Part shown: one piece after another, positions 46,120 through 56,431 of the stretch | How the letters are laid out: every line of letters starts with the position of its first letter | Position numbering within the stretch: position 1 is the stretch's first letter | Source of the DNA: Companilactobacillus pabuli | GTDB taxonomy: Bacteria; Bacillota; Bacilli; Lactobacillales; Lactobacillaceae | DNA: 64,000 nucleotides | Assembly: GCF_014058425.1 (NCBI RefSeq) | Contig: NZ_CP049366.1 | Coordinates: forward strand, 1,674,001-1,738,000 | Direction of reading: 5' to 3' | Made by a program: the position numbers and the translations under genes | The notes under the pieces: model-generated | What the model saw: the letters and a program-made list of their open reading frames with translations, nothing else | Told to the model about the DNA's origin: nothing | Database searches by the model: none

Positions 46120-46587
46120 CTACCAGCGATAGTGAGCGAATGCACGGTTAGCATCGGCCATCTTATGTGTATCTTCACGTTTCTTAACAGCAGCACCAGT
46201 ATTGTTAGCTGCATCCATAATTTCGTTAGCTAGACGTTCGTCCATTGTGTGTTCACCACGTAGACGAGCATAGCTTGTAATCCAACGAAGTCCAAGAGTT
46301 GTACGACGATCTGGACGAACTTCGATAGGAATTTGATAGTTAGAACCACCGATACGGCGAGCCTTAACTTCAAGAACAGGCATAACATTGTTCATTGCTT
46401 CTTCAAACACGTCCAATGGTTCGTTACCTGTCTTATCCTTAATAATATCGAATGCACGATATAAAATTGTTGAAGCAGTACCTCTTTTACCATCATACAT
46501 TAAATGGTTAATCAAACGAGTTACTAGCTTTGAGTTGTACATTGGGTCTGGCAAAACATCACGTTTTGGAGCTCTACCTTTACGCAT
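46120..46587 (-). CDS. rpsG: Ribosomal protein S7
   Basis: Head-assembly protein of 155 residues, recognised by [19 protein letters not shown] and [19 protein letters not shown]. In other bacteria it is the feedback repressor of the str operon. Confidence 0.97.
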   Translation of the reverse strand: MRKGRAPKRDVLPDPMYNSKLVTRLINHLMYDGKRGTASTILYRAFDIIKDKTGNEPLDVFEEAMNNVMPVLEVKARRIGGSNYQIPIEVRPDRRTTLGLRWITSYARLRGEHTMDERLANEIMDAANNTGAAVKKREDTHKMADANRAFAHYRW

Positions 46588-46633
46588 ATTAAATTCCTCC
46601 GTTATTACATTATTTCTTTATAATAATTAATTG

Positions 46634-47047
46634 TTATTTCTTAGGCTTCTTAGCACCATATTTTGAACGACTTTGCATACGTCCATCAACACCGGCAGTA
46701 TCTAAGGCACCACGAACAACGTGATAACGAACACCAGGTAGATCCTTTACACGTCCACCACGTACTAAAACAACACTGTGTTCTTGTAGGTTGTGGCCAA
46801 TTCCTGGGATATATGCTGTTACTTCAATAAGGTTTGATAATCTAACACGGGCATACTTACGTAGGGCAGAGTTAGGTTTCTTAGGTGTCATTGTTCCGAC
46901 ACGAGTTGCAACACCACGTTTTTGTGGAGCTGGGTTCTTTGTGGCAACTTTCTTCATACTATTGTAGCCGTAGTTCAATGCAGGTGCATCAGACTTTGAA
47001 GTTTGTGACTTACGGCCTTTGCGAACTAATTGATTAATTGTAGGCAT
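46634..47047 (-). CDS. rpsL: Ribosomal protein S12
   Basis: Decoding-centre protein of 137 residues. The two loops where streptomycin-resistance changes arise read [15 protein letters not shown] and [14 protein letters not shown], both wild type. It is first in the str operon, with GGAGG upstream. Confidence 0.98.
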   Translation of the reverse strand: MPTINQLVRKGRKSQTSKSDAPALNYGYNSMKKVATKNPAPQKRGVATRVGTMTPKKPNSALRKYARVRLSNLIEVTAYIPGIGHNLQEHSVVLVRGGRVKDLPGVRYHVVRGALDTAGVDGRMQSRSKYGAKKPKK

Positions 47048-47049
47048 TC

Positions 47050-47184
47050 AAAGTTCCTCCTAATTATTTAAGTACACACATCCAGGTGGTTCATATTTGA
47101 GTAAAATAATAAACCACGTTAGTGGCGTACGTTATGAGCTTTATATTTAATAAACAAACTAATATTGCTGCCAATAAAAGCACG
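47050..47184 (-). ncRNA. Leader of the str operon with alternative hairpins
   Basis: In the minus-strand RNA, GUGGUU (47117-47112) can pair with the earlier CCAC (47125-47122) or with the later AACCAC (47091-47086). The two pairings exclude each other. Nothing else was seen in the roughly 230-base gap apart from the promoter. Confidence 0.4.
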
Positions 47185-47190
47185 TCTATT

Positions 47191-47219
47191 AGAATACCAT
47201 CTTAAAAATGCCATGTCAA
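47191..47219 (-). promoter_or_regulatory. Promoter of rpsL-rpsG-fusA
   Basis: Perfect minus-strand -35 TTGACA (47214-47219) and -10 TATTCT (47191-47196), spacer 17 bp. Confidence 0.85.
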
Positions 47220-47277
47220 TGCAACCTTTCTAAAAAGTTATCCACATTTCAACGTAATCTTTAATGAGGTGGTTAAA

Positions 47278-47955
47278 TTGATATACTTTTTATACTTATT
47301 ATTTTTCATACTAGGAGCTTGCATTATCTCCTTTCTAAAAGTTATTGCACATGATTACCCACAGATCAGTCTTTCTCGACGTTCTCATTGCGACTACTGC
47401 GGTAGGATTCTACGATGGTTCGAAATTATACCTATAATAGGTTATTTCATTGTTCATGGTAAATGCATTTCTTGCAAAAATCAACTTGATTTTAGTAATC
47501 CATTCCTTGAATTTACTGGTGGTTTACTACTGTGTTTCTTCTTATATATCGGTGACTTTTCGTATTTGTCATTTTTCGTAATGCTGATTATTTCAGGATT
47601 CAGTGATTCATTCTTTGGTTACGTCTACCCTATTTTTTATTTATTGGCGATTCCAAGCCTTCTTCTACGTTTCAATCATGTTCACTGGTTAGTAGCCTTG
47701 ACCATTTACCTGACTTTAATTCTATTGCATAAAAAATATCCCCTAGGATTAGGAGACATCGAAGTTTTAACTATTATTGGATTACTCTTTGGCTTAAATT
47801 CATTTTTATACATATTGTTATTAGCTTGTTTCTTTTGTTTGATTCAATATTTTTGGTACAAAAAAAGAGCTTTTAGATTCATTCCCTACCTGACTTGGTC
47901 AACAGGAATAATCTATCTGCTCTCTTATTTAATGTTTAGGCAAAATCTTTTGTAG
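47278..47955 (+). CDS. comC: Prepilin peptidase (ComC-like)
   Basis: Membrane aspartic peptidase of 225 residues that cleaves and methylates type IV-like prepilins, here probably the competence pseudopilins. The cytoplasmic zinc loop has HCDYCGRILRWFEIIPIIGY and GKCISCKNQ. The second catalytic aspartate is in LGLGDIEVL and the first probably in GFSDSFFGYVYP. The TTG at 47278 has AGGTGG 6 bases upstream; a GTG at 47269 is part of that site. It overlaps the convergent hydrolase gene by 27 bases at the 3' end. Confidence 0.88.
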   Translation: MIYFLYLLFFILGACIISFLKVIAHDYPQISLSRRSHCDYCGRILRWFEIIPIIGYFIVHGKCISCKNQLDFSNPFLEFTGGLLLCFFLYIGDFSYLSFFVMLIISGFSDSFFGYVYPIFYLLAIPSLLLRFNHVHWLVALTIYLTLILLHKKYPLGLGDIEVLTIIGLLFGLNSFLYILLLACFFCLIQYFWYKKRAFRFIPYLTWSTGIIYLLSYLMFRQNLL

Positions 47956-48747
47956 TTTAAGCCAGTTGACACAAAGCTCCCACCATTTAGCATCATAATC
48001 ATTAAGATTCTTTGCTACTCCAGGATTTTGTGTTACGTAAGTTGCCAGTGACAACCCATGACTACCTGAGCCAAACAAATGCAACTCATATGGAATCTTT
48101 AACATATCCATTTTTTGTGCATAAATAATTGAATTCATTACCGGAACTACTTCATCAGTAACAGTTTGCCAAATAAAAGTTGGTTTACCATTCTTCGTTA
48201 AGTGTTCTTGAGCTTGCCAATAATAAATATCTGGAGAAATCTTCATAGCCCAGCTATCTTCTTTAGGCCAACCTAGTGTCATATCGACAACTGGATAACC
48301 CATAACATTGACTGCAGGCTCTACTTCTAATTCGTCAGTAAAGATCTTCTCCCTTTGTTCTGGATCCAACATGATGGAATTAAAATCAGCCACAATTTGA
48401 CTACCCGCTGAAAAGCCAATCAAAATAACTTTCTTCAAATCAATATGATGTTCAACTTGTGTCTTCAACCAATTCAAAGTTGTTGCCATTTCTTGCAATG
48501 ATAAAGGATAAACGCTGTGATCATCGTCTACTAATTGATAACGTAGTACTACAGCGTGGATACCAATTGAATTGAACTTCAGAGCAATCGGTTGGGCTTC
48601 ACGATCTGAATGGAACTTGAAACCTCCACCAGGACAAATAATAACCACTGGTCGATCAACTTGTTCTTCATAATCTACTAATGGATCAATCCAGTAAGTA
48701 TCAACAGTAAATTTGGTGTCTTTATAAGATAATTCTTGTTTTTGCAA
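47929..48747 (-). CDS. Alpha/beta hydrolase, carbohydrate-esterase/BD-FAE-like
   Basis: Predicted cytoplasmic serine esterase of 272 residues. The oxyanion motif is PGGGF (PVVIICPGGGFKFHS), the nucleophile lies in GFSAGS, the aspartate in QTVTDEVVP and the histidine in GSGSHGLSL. Relatives deacetylate xylan or sugars; the substrate here is unknown. The TTG at 48747 is 8 bases after GGGGG; a TTG at 48762 would overlap that site. It is tail-to-tail with comC, sharing 27 bases. Confidence 0.82.
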   Translation of the reverse strand: MQKQELSYKDTKFTVDTYWIDPLVDYEEQVDRPVVIICPGGGFKFHSDREAQPIALKFNSIGIHAVVLRYQLVDDDHSVYPLSLQEMATTLNWLKTQVEHHIDLKKVILIGFSAGSQIVADFNSIMLDPEQREKIFTDELEVEPAVNVMGYPVVDMTLGWPKEDSWAMKISPDIYYWQAQEHLTKNGKPTFIWQTVTDEVVPVMNSIIYAQKMDMLKIPYELHLFGSGSHGLSLATYVTQNPGVAKNLNDYDAKWWELCVNWLKLQKILPKH

Positions 48748-48840
48748 AATATTAACCCCCAAATTATTTTCAGTAATTTATATCTCTTATTATAGAGGAT
48801 AACACTGGGCTAAATACAAGTCATTTACTCAACAAATCAC

Positions 48841-48876
48841 AAAAAAAGCCGATAGAAATTAATCTATCGGCTTTTA
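48841..48876 (-). terminator. Terminator of rpoB-rpoC
   Basis: AAAAGCCGATAGA pairs perfectly with TCTATCGGCTTTT around AATTAA; the minus-strand side ends in a T run. Confidence 0.85.
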
Positions 48877-48883
48877 TTATTTA

Positions 48884-51800
48884 CTAATGCTTTTCTTCTT
48901 TAGCAGCATCTTCAGCTTTCATTTGAGCTTCGATGTCAGAAATTGTGTAGGCACCATTTAAAGAATTATCTGCCATAGGGCCGACTTTCTTAGGTTCCAT
49001 ATGGTTGTACTTAGCCATACCAGTACCGGCAGGAATAAGTTTACCAATAATAACATTTTCCTTAAGGCCAAGAAGTGGATCATTCTTACCTCTGATTGAA
49101 GCATCTGTAAGAACTCTTGTTGTTTCCTGGAAGGAAGCAGCTGACAAGAAACTGTTAGTTTCAAGAGATGCCTTCGTAATACCAAGAAGAACAGGACGTC
49201 CAGTAGCAGGAACACCGCCATTGAACAATGTCTCACGGTTATGATCAGTAAATTGTGAAATATCCATTAATTGACCAGGCAATACATCTGTGTCACCAGG
49301 ATCAAGAATACGAATCTTTCTAAGCATTTGTCTAATCATAACCTCAAAGTGCTTATCAGAAATATCAACACCTTGCATACGGTAAACTTTTTGAATTTCA
49401 GCAAGCAAATAGTTTTCTGTATGTAGGACGTTTGTAACTTTGATCAATTCCTTAGGATCGATTGAACCTTGTGTTAACTTACCACCACGTTTAACGTGAT
49501 CACCTTCGGCAACCGCAACACTTGATGTGTAAGGTACACTATAAGATCTCTTATCGATATCACCTTCAACAGTGATTTCCTTAGTATGTTCAGCTGGGTT
49601 TTCGTCGATTGCAGTAACAGTACCATCAACTTCAGAAATAACAGCAAGACCTTTAGGATTTCTAGCTTCAACGATTTCTTGAACACGAGGAAGTCCTTGA
49701 GTAATATCATCGCCACCAGCAACACCACCGGTATGGAAGTTTCTCATAGTCAATTGTGTACCAGGTTCACCGATTGATTGAGCGGCAACAGTACCAACAG
49801 CTTCACCAATTTCAACTTCTTCACCAGTAGCAAGGTTTCTACCGTAACATTTCTTACATACACCATGTTTTGTATCACATGTGAATGCTGAACGGATTGT
49901 AACGTGTGTAACACCTGCGTCAACAACCTTTTGAGCGATATCTTCGTCCATCAAGACACCACGAGGAACGATAACTTCACCAGTCTTAGGATCCTTGACA
50001 GTCTTTTGTGTATAACGACCAACTAGTCTGTCATACAATGGTTCGATCATATCAGTACCTTCAGTGATTGCACTTACAACAAGACCACGATCAGTACCAC
50101 AATCTTCTTCACGAACGATAACATCTTGAGCAACATCAACTAGACGACGTGTTAAGTAACCTGAGTTGGCTGTCTTCAAAGCTGTATCGGTCATACCTTT
50201 ACGAGCACCGTGGGTTGACATGAACATTTCCATAACTGTTAGTCCTTCACGGAAGTTGGAAATAACAGGGATTTCCATCATACCACCATTAGGGGCAGCC
50301 ATAAGTCCACGCATACCAGCTAGCTGAGTAAAGTTTGAAATGTTACCACGAGCACCAGAGTCAGACATCATTGAAATAGGGTTTGTAGGATCAAATGAGT
50401 CGATCAACAATTGTTGAATTTCATCCTTTGTATCGTTCCAAACACTGATAACACGGTCGTGACGTTCTGAGTCAGTGATAAGACCACGACGGAATTGCTT
50501 AGAAATTGAAGCAACTTGTTTGTGGGCTTTTTCGATGATTTCAGGTTTTTGAGTTAAGTTAGGAACATCAGTAACACCAACTGTCAAACCAGAAAGTGTA
50601 CAGATTGTGTAACCTAATTCCTTCATATCATCAAGTAGTGATGAAGTTCTTTGAACACGGTAAATCTTGAAGACTTGAGCGATGATATCTGATAGATAAC
50701 CACTCTTCAATGGGTCTACTAGATCCATTTCGTCAAGACGTTGATGAATATCTTCACCTTTACCAAGGAAGTATTTATCAGGAACACCGTGCATCAAGTT
50801 GTCATCAGTTGGTTCATTCAAATATGGGAAATCTTCAGGAAGAATTTCGTTAAAGATTACCTTACCAACTGAAGTAATCATAACCTTATCTCTTTGTTCA
50901 TCCTTGAATGGTTTGTTAGGCATTGAGTCTACAGCGATACCAATTCTTGTGTGATAGTGAACATCACCATTTAGAAGTGCTGTTTGTACTTCGTTGGCAT
51001 CCTTGAAGATCTTACCTTCACCAGTCATATGTCTTGTTTCAATTGTTAGATAGTAGTTACCTAAAACAACATCCTGTGAAGGAGTAACGATAGGCTTACC
51101 ATCTTTAGGAGCAAGAATATGGTGAGCAGCTAGCATCAACATACGAGCTTCAGCTTGAGCTTCGTCTGATAGAGGAACGTGGATAGCCATCTGATCCCCA
51201 TCAAAATCGGCATTGTAAGCTTCACAAGCTAGTGGGTGCAAACGCATTGATTTACCATCAACCAATACAGGTTCAAAGGCTTGAATACCAAGTCTGTGAA
51301 GTGTAGGGGCACGGTTAAGAAGTACTGGACGTTCTTTGATAACGTCTTCTAGTACATCCCAAATGTCATCATCTTGTCTGTCGATCTTTCTTCTAGCATT
51401 TTTAACGTTAGAAGCAATTTCTCTCTTTACAAGTTCATGCATAACGAATGGTTTGAACAATTCCAAAGCCATTTCACGTGGAAGTCCACATTGATAGAAC
51501 TTAAGTGTAGGACCAACATCGATAACTGAACGTCCTGAGTAGTCAACACGTTTACCAAGTAAGTTTTGACGGAAACGTCCTTGCTTACCTTTAAGCATGT
51601 GTGAAAGTGACTTCAATGGACGGTTACCAGGACCTGTAACAGGACGGCCACGACGACCATTATCAATCAAAGCATCGACAGCTTCTTGCAACATTCTCTT
51701 TTCATTTTGAACAATGATACTTGGAGCGTGCAAGTCTAACAATCTCTTCAAACGGTTGTTACGGTTAATAACACGACGGTACAAATCGTTCAAATCGGAA

Positions 51801-52552
51801 GTGGCAAAACGGCCACCTTCAAGTTGAACCATTGGACGTAAATCAGGTGGGATAACGGGAATTGCTTCCATTACCATCCATTCAGGTTTGTTACCTGATT
51901 TTTGGAAAGCACTTAAGATATCCAAACGTCTGATAGCACGTGTACGTTTTTGTCCTTGAGCGGACTTCAATGTATCACGCAATTCTTTAACTTCAGCATC
52001 CATATCAACTTGGCTAAGTAAATCACGGATACCTTCAGCACCCATCTTAGCAACGAACTTGTCGCCAAATTCTTCACGTTTCTTACGATATTCTGTTTCA
52101 GTTAATAGTTGTTTCTTTTCTAGATCTGTTTCACCTGGATCGATAACTACGTATGATGCAAAGTAGATAACTTCTTCCAAGTTTCTTGGACTCATGTCCA
52201 AAACAAGTCCCATACGTGATGGGATACCCTTAAAGTACCAGATGTGTGATACTGGGGCTGCTAGTTCGATATGAGCCATACGTTCACGACGAACTTTTGA
52301 ACGAGTAACTTCAACACCACAGCGGTCACAAACAATACCCTTATAACGGATACGCTTGTACTTACCACAGGCACATTCCCAGTCTTTAGTTGGTCCGAAA
52401 ATTCTTTCATCGAATAGACCATCTTTTTCTGGTTTCAAAGTACGGTAGTTGATAGTTTCTGGCTTTTTAACTTCCCCATAAGACCAACTACGAATCTTAT
52501 CCGGAGATGCTAAACCAATTTGCATACTTTCGAATTTATTAACGTCTATCAA
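48884..52552 (-). CDS. rpoC: RNA polymerase beta' subunit
   Basis: Catalytic subunit of 1222 residues. The N-terminal zinc site is CACGKYKR and CDRCGVEV; the active-site magnesium loop is [16 protein letters not shown] second zinc site is [15 protein letters not shown], and the trigger-loop region reads [17 protein letters not shown]. It follows rpoB by 24 bases. Confidence 0.98.
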   Translation of the reverse strand: MIDVNKFESMQIGLASPDKIRSWSYGEVKKPETINYRTLKPEKDGLFDERIFGPTKDWECACGKYKRIRYKGIVCDRCGVEVTRSKVRRERMAHIELAAPVSHIWYFKGIPSRMGLVLDMSPRNLEEVIYFASYVVIDPGETDLEKKQLLTETEYRKKREEFGDKFVAKMGAEGIRDLLSQVDMDAEVKELRDTLKSAQGQKRTRAIRRLDILSAFQKSGNKPEWMVMEAIPVIPPDLRPMVQLEGGRFATSDLNDLYRRVINRNNRLKRLLDLHAPSIIVQNEKRMLQEAVDALIDNGRRGRPVTGPGNRPLKSLSHMLKGKQGRFRQNLLGKRVDYSGRSVIDVGPTLKFYQCGLPREMALELFKPFVMHELVKREIASNVKNARRKIDRQDDDIWDVLEDVIKERPVLLNRAPTLHRLGIQAFEPVLVDGKSMRLHPLACEAYNADFDGDQMAIHVPLSDEAQAEARMLMLAAHHILAPKDGKPIVTPSQDVVLGNYYLTIETRHMTGEGKIFKDANEVQTALLNGDVHYHTRIGIAVDSMPNKPFKDEQRDKVMITSVGKVIFNEILPEDFPYLNEPTDDNLMHGVPDKYFLGKGEDIHQRLDEMDLVDPLKSGYLSDIIAQVFKIYRVQRTSSLLDDMKELGYTICTLSGLTVGVTDVPNLTQKPEIIEKAHKQVASISKQFRRGLITDSERHDRVISVWNDTKDEIQQLLIDSFDPTNPISMMSDSGARGNISNFTQLAGMRGLMAAPNGGMMEIPVISNFREGLTVMEMFMSTHGARKGMTDTALKTANSGYLTRRLVDVAQDVIVREEDCGTDRGLVVSAITEGTDMIEPLYDRLVGRYTQKTVKDPKTGEVIVPRGVLMDEDIAQKVVDAGVTHVTIRSAFTCDTKHGVCKKCYGRNLATGEEVEIGEAVGTVAAQSIGEPGTQLTMRNFHTGGVAGGDDITQGLPRVQEIVEARNPKGLAVISEVDGTVTAIDENPAEHTKEITVEGDIDKRSYSVPYTSSVAVAEGDHVKRGGKLTQGSIDPKELIKVTNVLHTENYLLAEIQKVYRMQGVDISDKHFEVMIRQMLRKIRILDPGDTDVLPGQLMDISQFTDHNRETLFNGGVPATGRPVLLGITKASLETNSFLSAASFQETTRVLTDASIRGKNDPLLGLKENVIIGKLIPAGTGMAKYNHMEPKKVGPMADNSLNGAYTISDIEAQMKAEDAAKEEKH

Positions 52553-52576
52553 AAGGTAACCTCCCTAAAGTTTTAA

Positions 52577-55500
52577 CTAGTTTTCTGATTTTGTACTAGT
52601 TGACTCAGCTGAATCTTTAGATGCTTCGAGTTTCTTAGCTTCTTCTTCAGCGCGTTTTTGTTCTTGTTGTTTAGCAAACTTAGATAGAGCGTCGATGCTT
52701 ACTGTATCATCATCTTCATCCATATCTCTAAGTTCGATTTCTTTCTTATGTGAGTCTAGAACTTTCATATCTAGTCCTAAGGCTTGTAGTTCTTTGACAA
52801 GAACACGGAATGATTCAGGAACACCAGGTTTTGGAATACTTTCACCCTTAACGATAGCTTCATAAGTCTTAACACGTCCAACAATATCATCAGACTTGTA
52901 TGTTAAGATTTCTTGCAATGTATAAGCGGCACCATAAGCTTCAAGGGCCCAAACTTCCATTTCACCAAATCTCTGTCCACCAAATTGTGCTTTACCACCA
53001 AGTGGTTGTTGAGTAACTAGTGAGTATGGTCCGATTGAACGAGCATGAAGTTTATCATCAACCATGTGAGCTAGTTTCAAGTAGTACATGACACCAACAG
53101 CAACACGGTTCTTGAATGGTTCACCAGTACGTCCATCATAAAGGATTGACTTACCATCTGAATCCATATCAGCTTCTTTAACAATGTCCCAAAGTTCATC
53201 GTTAGTTACACCATCGAAAACAGGTGTTGTAACGTGGATACCAAGTTTTCTAGCAGCCATACCTAAGTGAAGATCTAGAACTTGTCCGATATTCATACGT
53301 GATGGAACACCCATTGGATTCAATAGGATATCTACTGGAGTACCATCTGGCATGTATGGCATATCTTCTTCAGGAACAACGATTGAAACAGTACCTTTGT
53401 TACCGTGACGTCCGGCCATCTTGTCACCAACTTGAATCTTACGCTTTTGAGCAATGTAAACACGAACTAACATGTTAACACCAGGATCAAGTTCGTCTCC
53501 GGCTTCACGAGTAAAGACTTTAACGTCTTGGATAATTCCGCCACCACCATGTGGTACACGAAGTGAAGTATCACGAACTTCACGAGCCTTTTCACCAAAG
53601 ATAGCGTGCAATAGTCTTTCTTCGGCTGATAATTCTGTAACACCCTTAGGTGTAACTTTACCAACTAAGATATCACCATCACGAACTTCAGCACCAATAC
53701 GGATAATTCCGAATTCGTCAAGATCCTTCAATGAATCTTCACCAACATTAGGAATTTCACGTGTGATTTCTTCAGGTCCAAGTTTAGTATCACGTGCTTC
53801 TGATTCATACTCTTCAATATGGATTGAAGTATATGCATCTTCACGAACTAATTTTTCTGAAAGAACGATCGCATCTTCATAGTTATACATATTCCATGTC
53901 ATGAAGGCGATAAGTGGGTTTTGACCAAGAGCTAATTCACCATTTTCCATGGCAGGACCATCGGCAATGATTTCACCCTTCTTAACTTCTTCACCCTTGT
54001 GAACGATAGGTCTTTGGTTATATGACTTACCATTATTTGAACGACGGAACTTAGTGATCTTGTAATCGTCAGTTGTGCCATCTTCGTCACGTTTGATAGT
54101 AACTTTCTTAGCATCAACGTATTCAACAACACCACTGTGGTCAGCAAGCAAAGCAGCACCAGAATCATGGGCAGCAATGTATTCCATACCAGTACCAACT
54201 AATGGTGCATGTGGATTGATCAAAGGAACAGCTTGACGTTGCATGTTGGCACCCATCAAGGCACGGTTCGAGTCATCGTTTTCCAAGAAAGGAATACATG
54301 CAGTAGCAACAGAAACTACTTGCTTAGGAGAAACGTCCATGTAATCGACTTTTTCTGGAGTAGTTTCGATGTTGTCATCTTTATGACGAGCCAAAATTGT
54401 GTTTTCAACAAATGAACCATCATCGTTTAATGGTGTATTAGCTTGAGCAACAACGTAGTTATCTTCTTCATCAGCAGTTAAGTAATCAATCTTGTCAGTT
54501 ACTTTGTGAGTATCCCATGAAACACGACGATATGGTGTTTCGATGAAACCATACTTGTTGATGATAGCGTATGAAGCCAAGTTATTAATAAGTCCGATAT
54601 TAGGTCCTTCAGGTGTTTCAATAGGACACATACGACCATAGTGAGTATAGTGAACGTCACGAACTTCATATCCGGCACGGTCACGAGTCAAACCACCAGG
54701 TCCAAGGGCTGATAGACGACGCTTGTGTTCTAGTTCTCCAAGTGGGTTTGTTTGATCCATGAATTGTGACAATTGTGATGAACCAAAGAATTCCTTGATT
54801 GAAGCTACAACAGGTCTAATGTTGATCAATTGTTGAGGTGTAACAGTTGCTGAGTCTTGAATTGACATTCTTTCACGTACAACACGTTCCATACGTGACA
54901 AACCAATACGGAATTGGTTTTGTAGCAATTCACCGACAGAACGGATACGACGGTTACCCAAGTGATCAATATCATCTGTAGTACCGATGTCTTCTTTCAA
55001 GTTCAAGAAGTAGTTAATACCGGCTAAAATATCAGCTGGTGTAATTGTACGGTTTTCTTCAGGAATATGACCGTTACCAATAATATTAACAACTTTTTCA
55101 TTGTCAGCTTCTGAATAAATCTTAATTGTTTGAATAGTAATTGGGTCTGTTAGAACACCCTCGTCTGAAGGAGTCATAGTAATAGTCTTGAAATCGTCTC
55201 TATCAAGATATGGACTCAATTTCTTCATTGCATCACGATCAAGCAATGTATCCTTAGCTAAAATAACTTCACCAGTATCTGGGTCAGCAAGTGTTTCAGC
55301 CAAAGTCTTGTTAAGAAGTCTTGTCTTAAGATTTAACTTCTTATTGATCTTGTAACGACCAACAGGAGCTAAGTCATATCTACGTGGGTCAAAGAATCTA
55401 GCATATAGTAATGAACGAGAACTATCTGCAGTCTTTGGTTCACCAGGACGAAGTCTTTCATAGATATCCTTCAAAGCTTCTTCAACACGTGAGTCAGTTG

Positions 55501-56185
55501 CTTCTTTATGAACATCTTTTTCAAGTGTTAGGTTCAAAGTATCGTTTTCACCAAAAATATCAAGAATTTCTGAGTCTTCACCAAAGCCAAGAGCTCTAAC
55601 TAATTCAGAAATAGGCAATTTTCTAGTTCTATCGATTCTTACATAACCGATACCTTTAGCATCTGTTTCATATTCCAACCATGCACCACGGTTAGGGATA
55701 ACAGTTGTACCATAGTTTATACGACCATTTTTATCAGTATCTTGATTGTAATAAATACCAGGAGAACGTACTAATTGAGAAACAATAACACGTTCAGCAC
55801 CGTTGATGATGAAAGTTCCTTCATCTGTCATGATTGGGAAATCACCAAAGAAGACATCTTGTGTCTTAATTTCACCAGTTTCATGATTTGTCAATTTCAA
55901 AGTTACGTGTAATGGTGCTGAGAAGTTTGCATCATGTGCTCTAGCTTCTTCAACAGTATATTTTGGTTCGAGCAACTTGTAATCGACGTATTCCAAAGAA
56001 AGGTTTCCCGCAAAGTCATCGATTGGCATAATATCGTCAAACATATCTTTTAGTCCTTCATCTAAGAACCACTTGTAAGAATTTGTTTGGATGTCAATCA
56101 AATTTGGCAAAGGAAGTACTTCCTTGATCTTCGCATAACTACGACGAACACGGTGTGCACCATAATTAACGTTATGATAAGTCAA
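52577..56185 (-). CDS. rpoB: RNA polymerase beta subunit
   Basis: Core subunit of 1202 residues. The rifampicin region [20 protein letters not shown] and [10 protein letters not shown] is wild type. Further blocks are [29 protein letters not shown] and the C-terminal [20 protein letters not shown], then a charged tail. The TTG at 56185 (product starts [15 protein letters not shown]) is chosen because GAGGTG lies 6 bases upstream and the product then aligns with other lactobacillal RpoB N-termini; the frame stays open to 56227. Confidence 0.98.
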   Translation of the reverse strand: MTYHNVNYGAHRVRRSYAKIKEVLPLPNLIDIQTNSYKWFLDEGLKDMFDDIMPIDDFAGNLSLEYVDYKLLEPKYTVEEARAHDANFSAPLHVTLKLTNHETGEIKTQDVFFGDFPIMTDEGTFIINGAERVIVSQLVRSPGIYYNQDTDKNGRINYGTTVIPNRGAWLEYETDAKGIGYVRIDRTRKLPISELVRALGFGEDSEILDIFGENDTLNLTLEKDVHKEATDSRVEEALKDIYERLRPGEPKTADSSRSLLYARFFDPRRYDLAPVGRYKINKKLNLKTRLLNKTLAETLADPDTGEVILAKDTLLDRDAMKKLSPYLDRDDFKTITMTPSDEGVLTDPITIQTIKIYSEADNEKVVNIIGNGHIPEENRTITPADILAGINYFLNLKEDIGTTDDIDHLGNRRIRSVGELLQNQFRIGLSRMERVVRERMSIQDSATVTPQQLINIRPVVASIKEFFGSSQLSQFMDQTNPLGELEHKRRLSALGPGGLTRDRAGYEVRDVHYTHYGRMCPIETPEGPNIGLINNLASYAIINKYGFIETPYRRVSWDTHKVTDKIDYLTADEEDNYVVAQANTPLNDDGSFVENTILARHKDDNIETTPEKVDYMDVSPKQVVSVATACIPFLENDDSNRALMGANMQRQAVPLINPHAPLVGTGMEYIAAHDSGAALLADHSGVVEYVDAKKVTIKRDEDGTTDDYKITKFRRSNNGKSYNQRPIVHKGEEVKKGEIIADGPAMENGELALGQNPLIAFMTWNMYNYEDAIVLSEKLVREDAYTSIHIEEYESEARDTKLGPEEITREIPNVGEDSLKDLDEFGIIRIGAEVRDGDILVGKVTPKGVTELSAEERLLHAIFGEKAREVRDTSLRVPHGGGGIIQDVKVFTREAGDELDPGVNMLVRVYIAQKRKIQVGDKMAGRHGNKGTVSIVVPEEDMPYMPDGTPVDILLNPMGVPSRMNIGQVLDLHLGMAARKLGIHVTTPVFDGVTNDELWDIVKEADMDSDGKSILYDGRTGEPFKNRVAVGVMYYLKLAHMVDDKLHARSIGPYSLVTQQPLGGKAQFGGQRFGEMEVWALEAYGAAYTLQEILTYKSDDIVGRVKTYEAIVKGESIPKPGVPESFRVLVKELQALGLDMKVLDSHKKEIELRDMDEDDDTVSIDALSKFAKQQEQKRAEEEAKKLEASKDSAESTSTKSEN

Positions 56186-56385
56186 ATTTTTCACCTCAAC
56201 ATTTAATTTGTTCAAATCACATCTCAAATATTACAATTTGATTACAATTTGCTTGAAAACGGTTTTTTAACCTATTTTTAGGCAAAAAAAAACCAAAAAT
56301 AGAATCAAAAAATCTATTTTTGCGTTTTTTATTTAGCATAACCACGGACAATAGATCGTGATATGCGATTTGAACTTTGAATCTC
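56186..56385 (-). ncRNA. rpoB leader RNA with internal attenuator
   Basis: A 200-nt leader. An early part contains CACG/CGTG pairing around TATTGTC, an element I relate, from memory, to the Lacto-rpoB motif. A terminator-like hairpin follows (CAAAAATAGA with TCTATTTTTG, 56322-56313 and 56303-56294) and then nine T at 56292-56284, 100 bases before the start codon. Confidence 0.6.
56284..56322 (-). terminator. Attenuator hairpin in the rpoB leader
   Basis: A 10-bp perfect stem followed by GTTTTTTTTT on the minus strand, placed between the promoter and rpoB. UCUAUU at 56355-56350 could instead pair with AAUAGA of the first arm (56318-56313), which would open the terminator. Confidence 0.6.
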
Positions 56386-56392
56386 AAAAAAC

Positions 56393-56421
56393 ATAATACT
56401 CTGACAGTCTCATCTTGTCAA
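56393..56421 (-). promoter_or_regulatory. Promoter of rpoB-rpoC
   Basis: Perfect minus-strand -35 TTGACA (56416-56421) and -10 TATTAT (56393-56398), spacer 17 bp. Confidence 0.85.
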
Positions 56422-56431
56422 TAGTTGGAAA

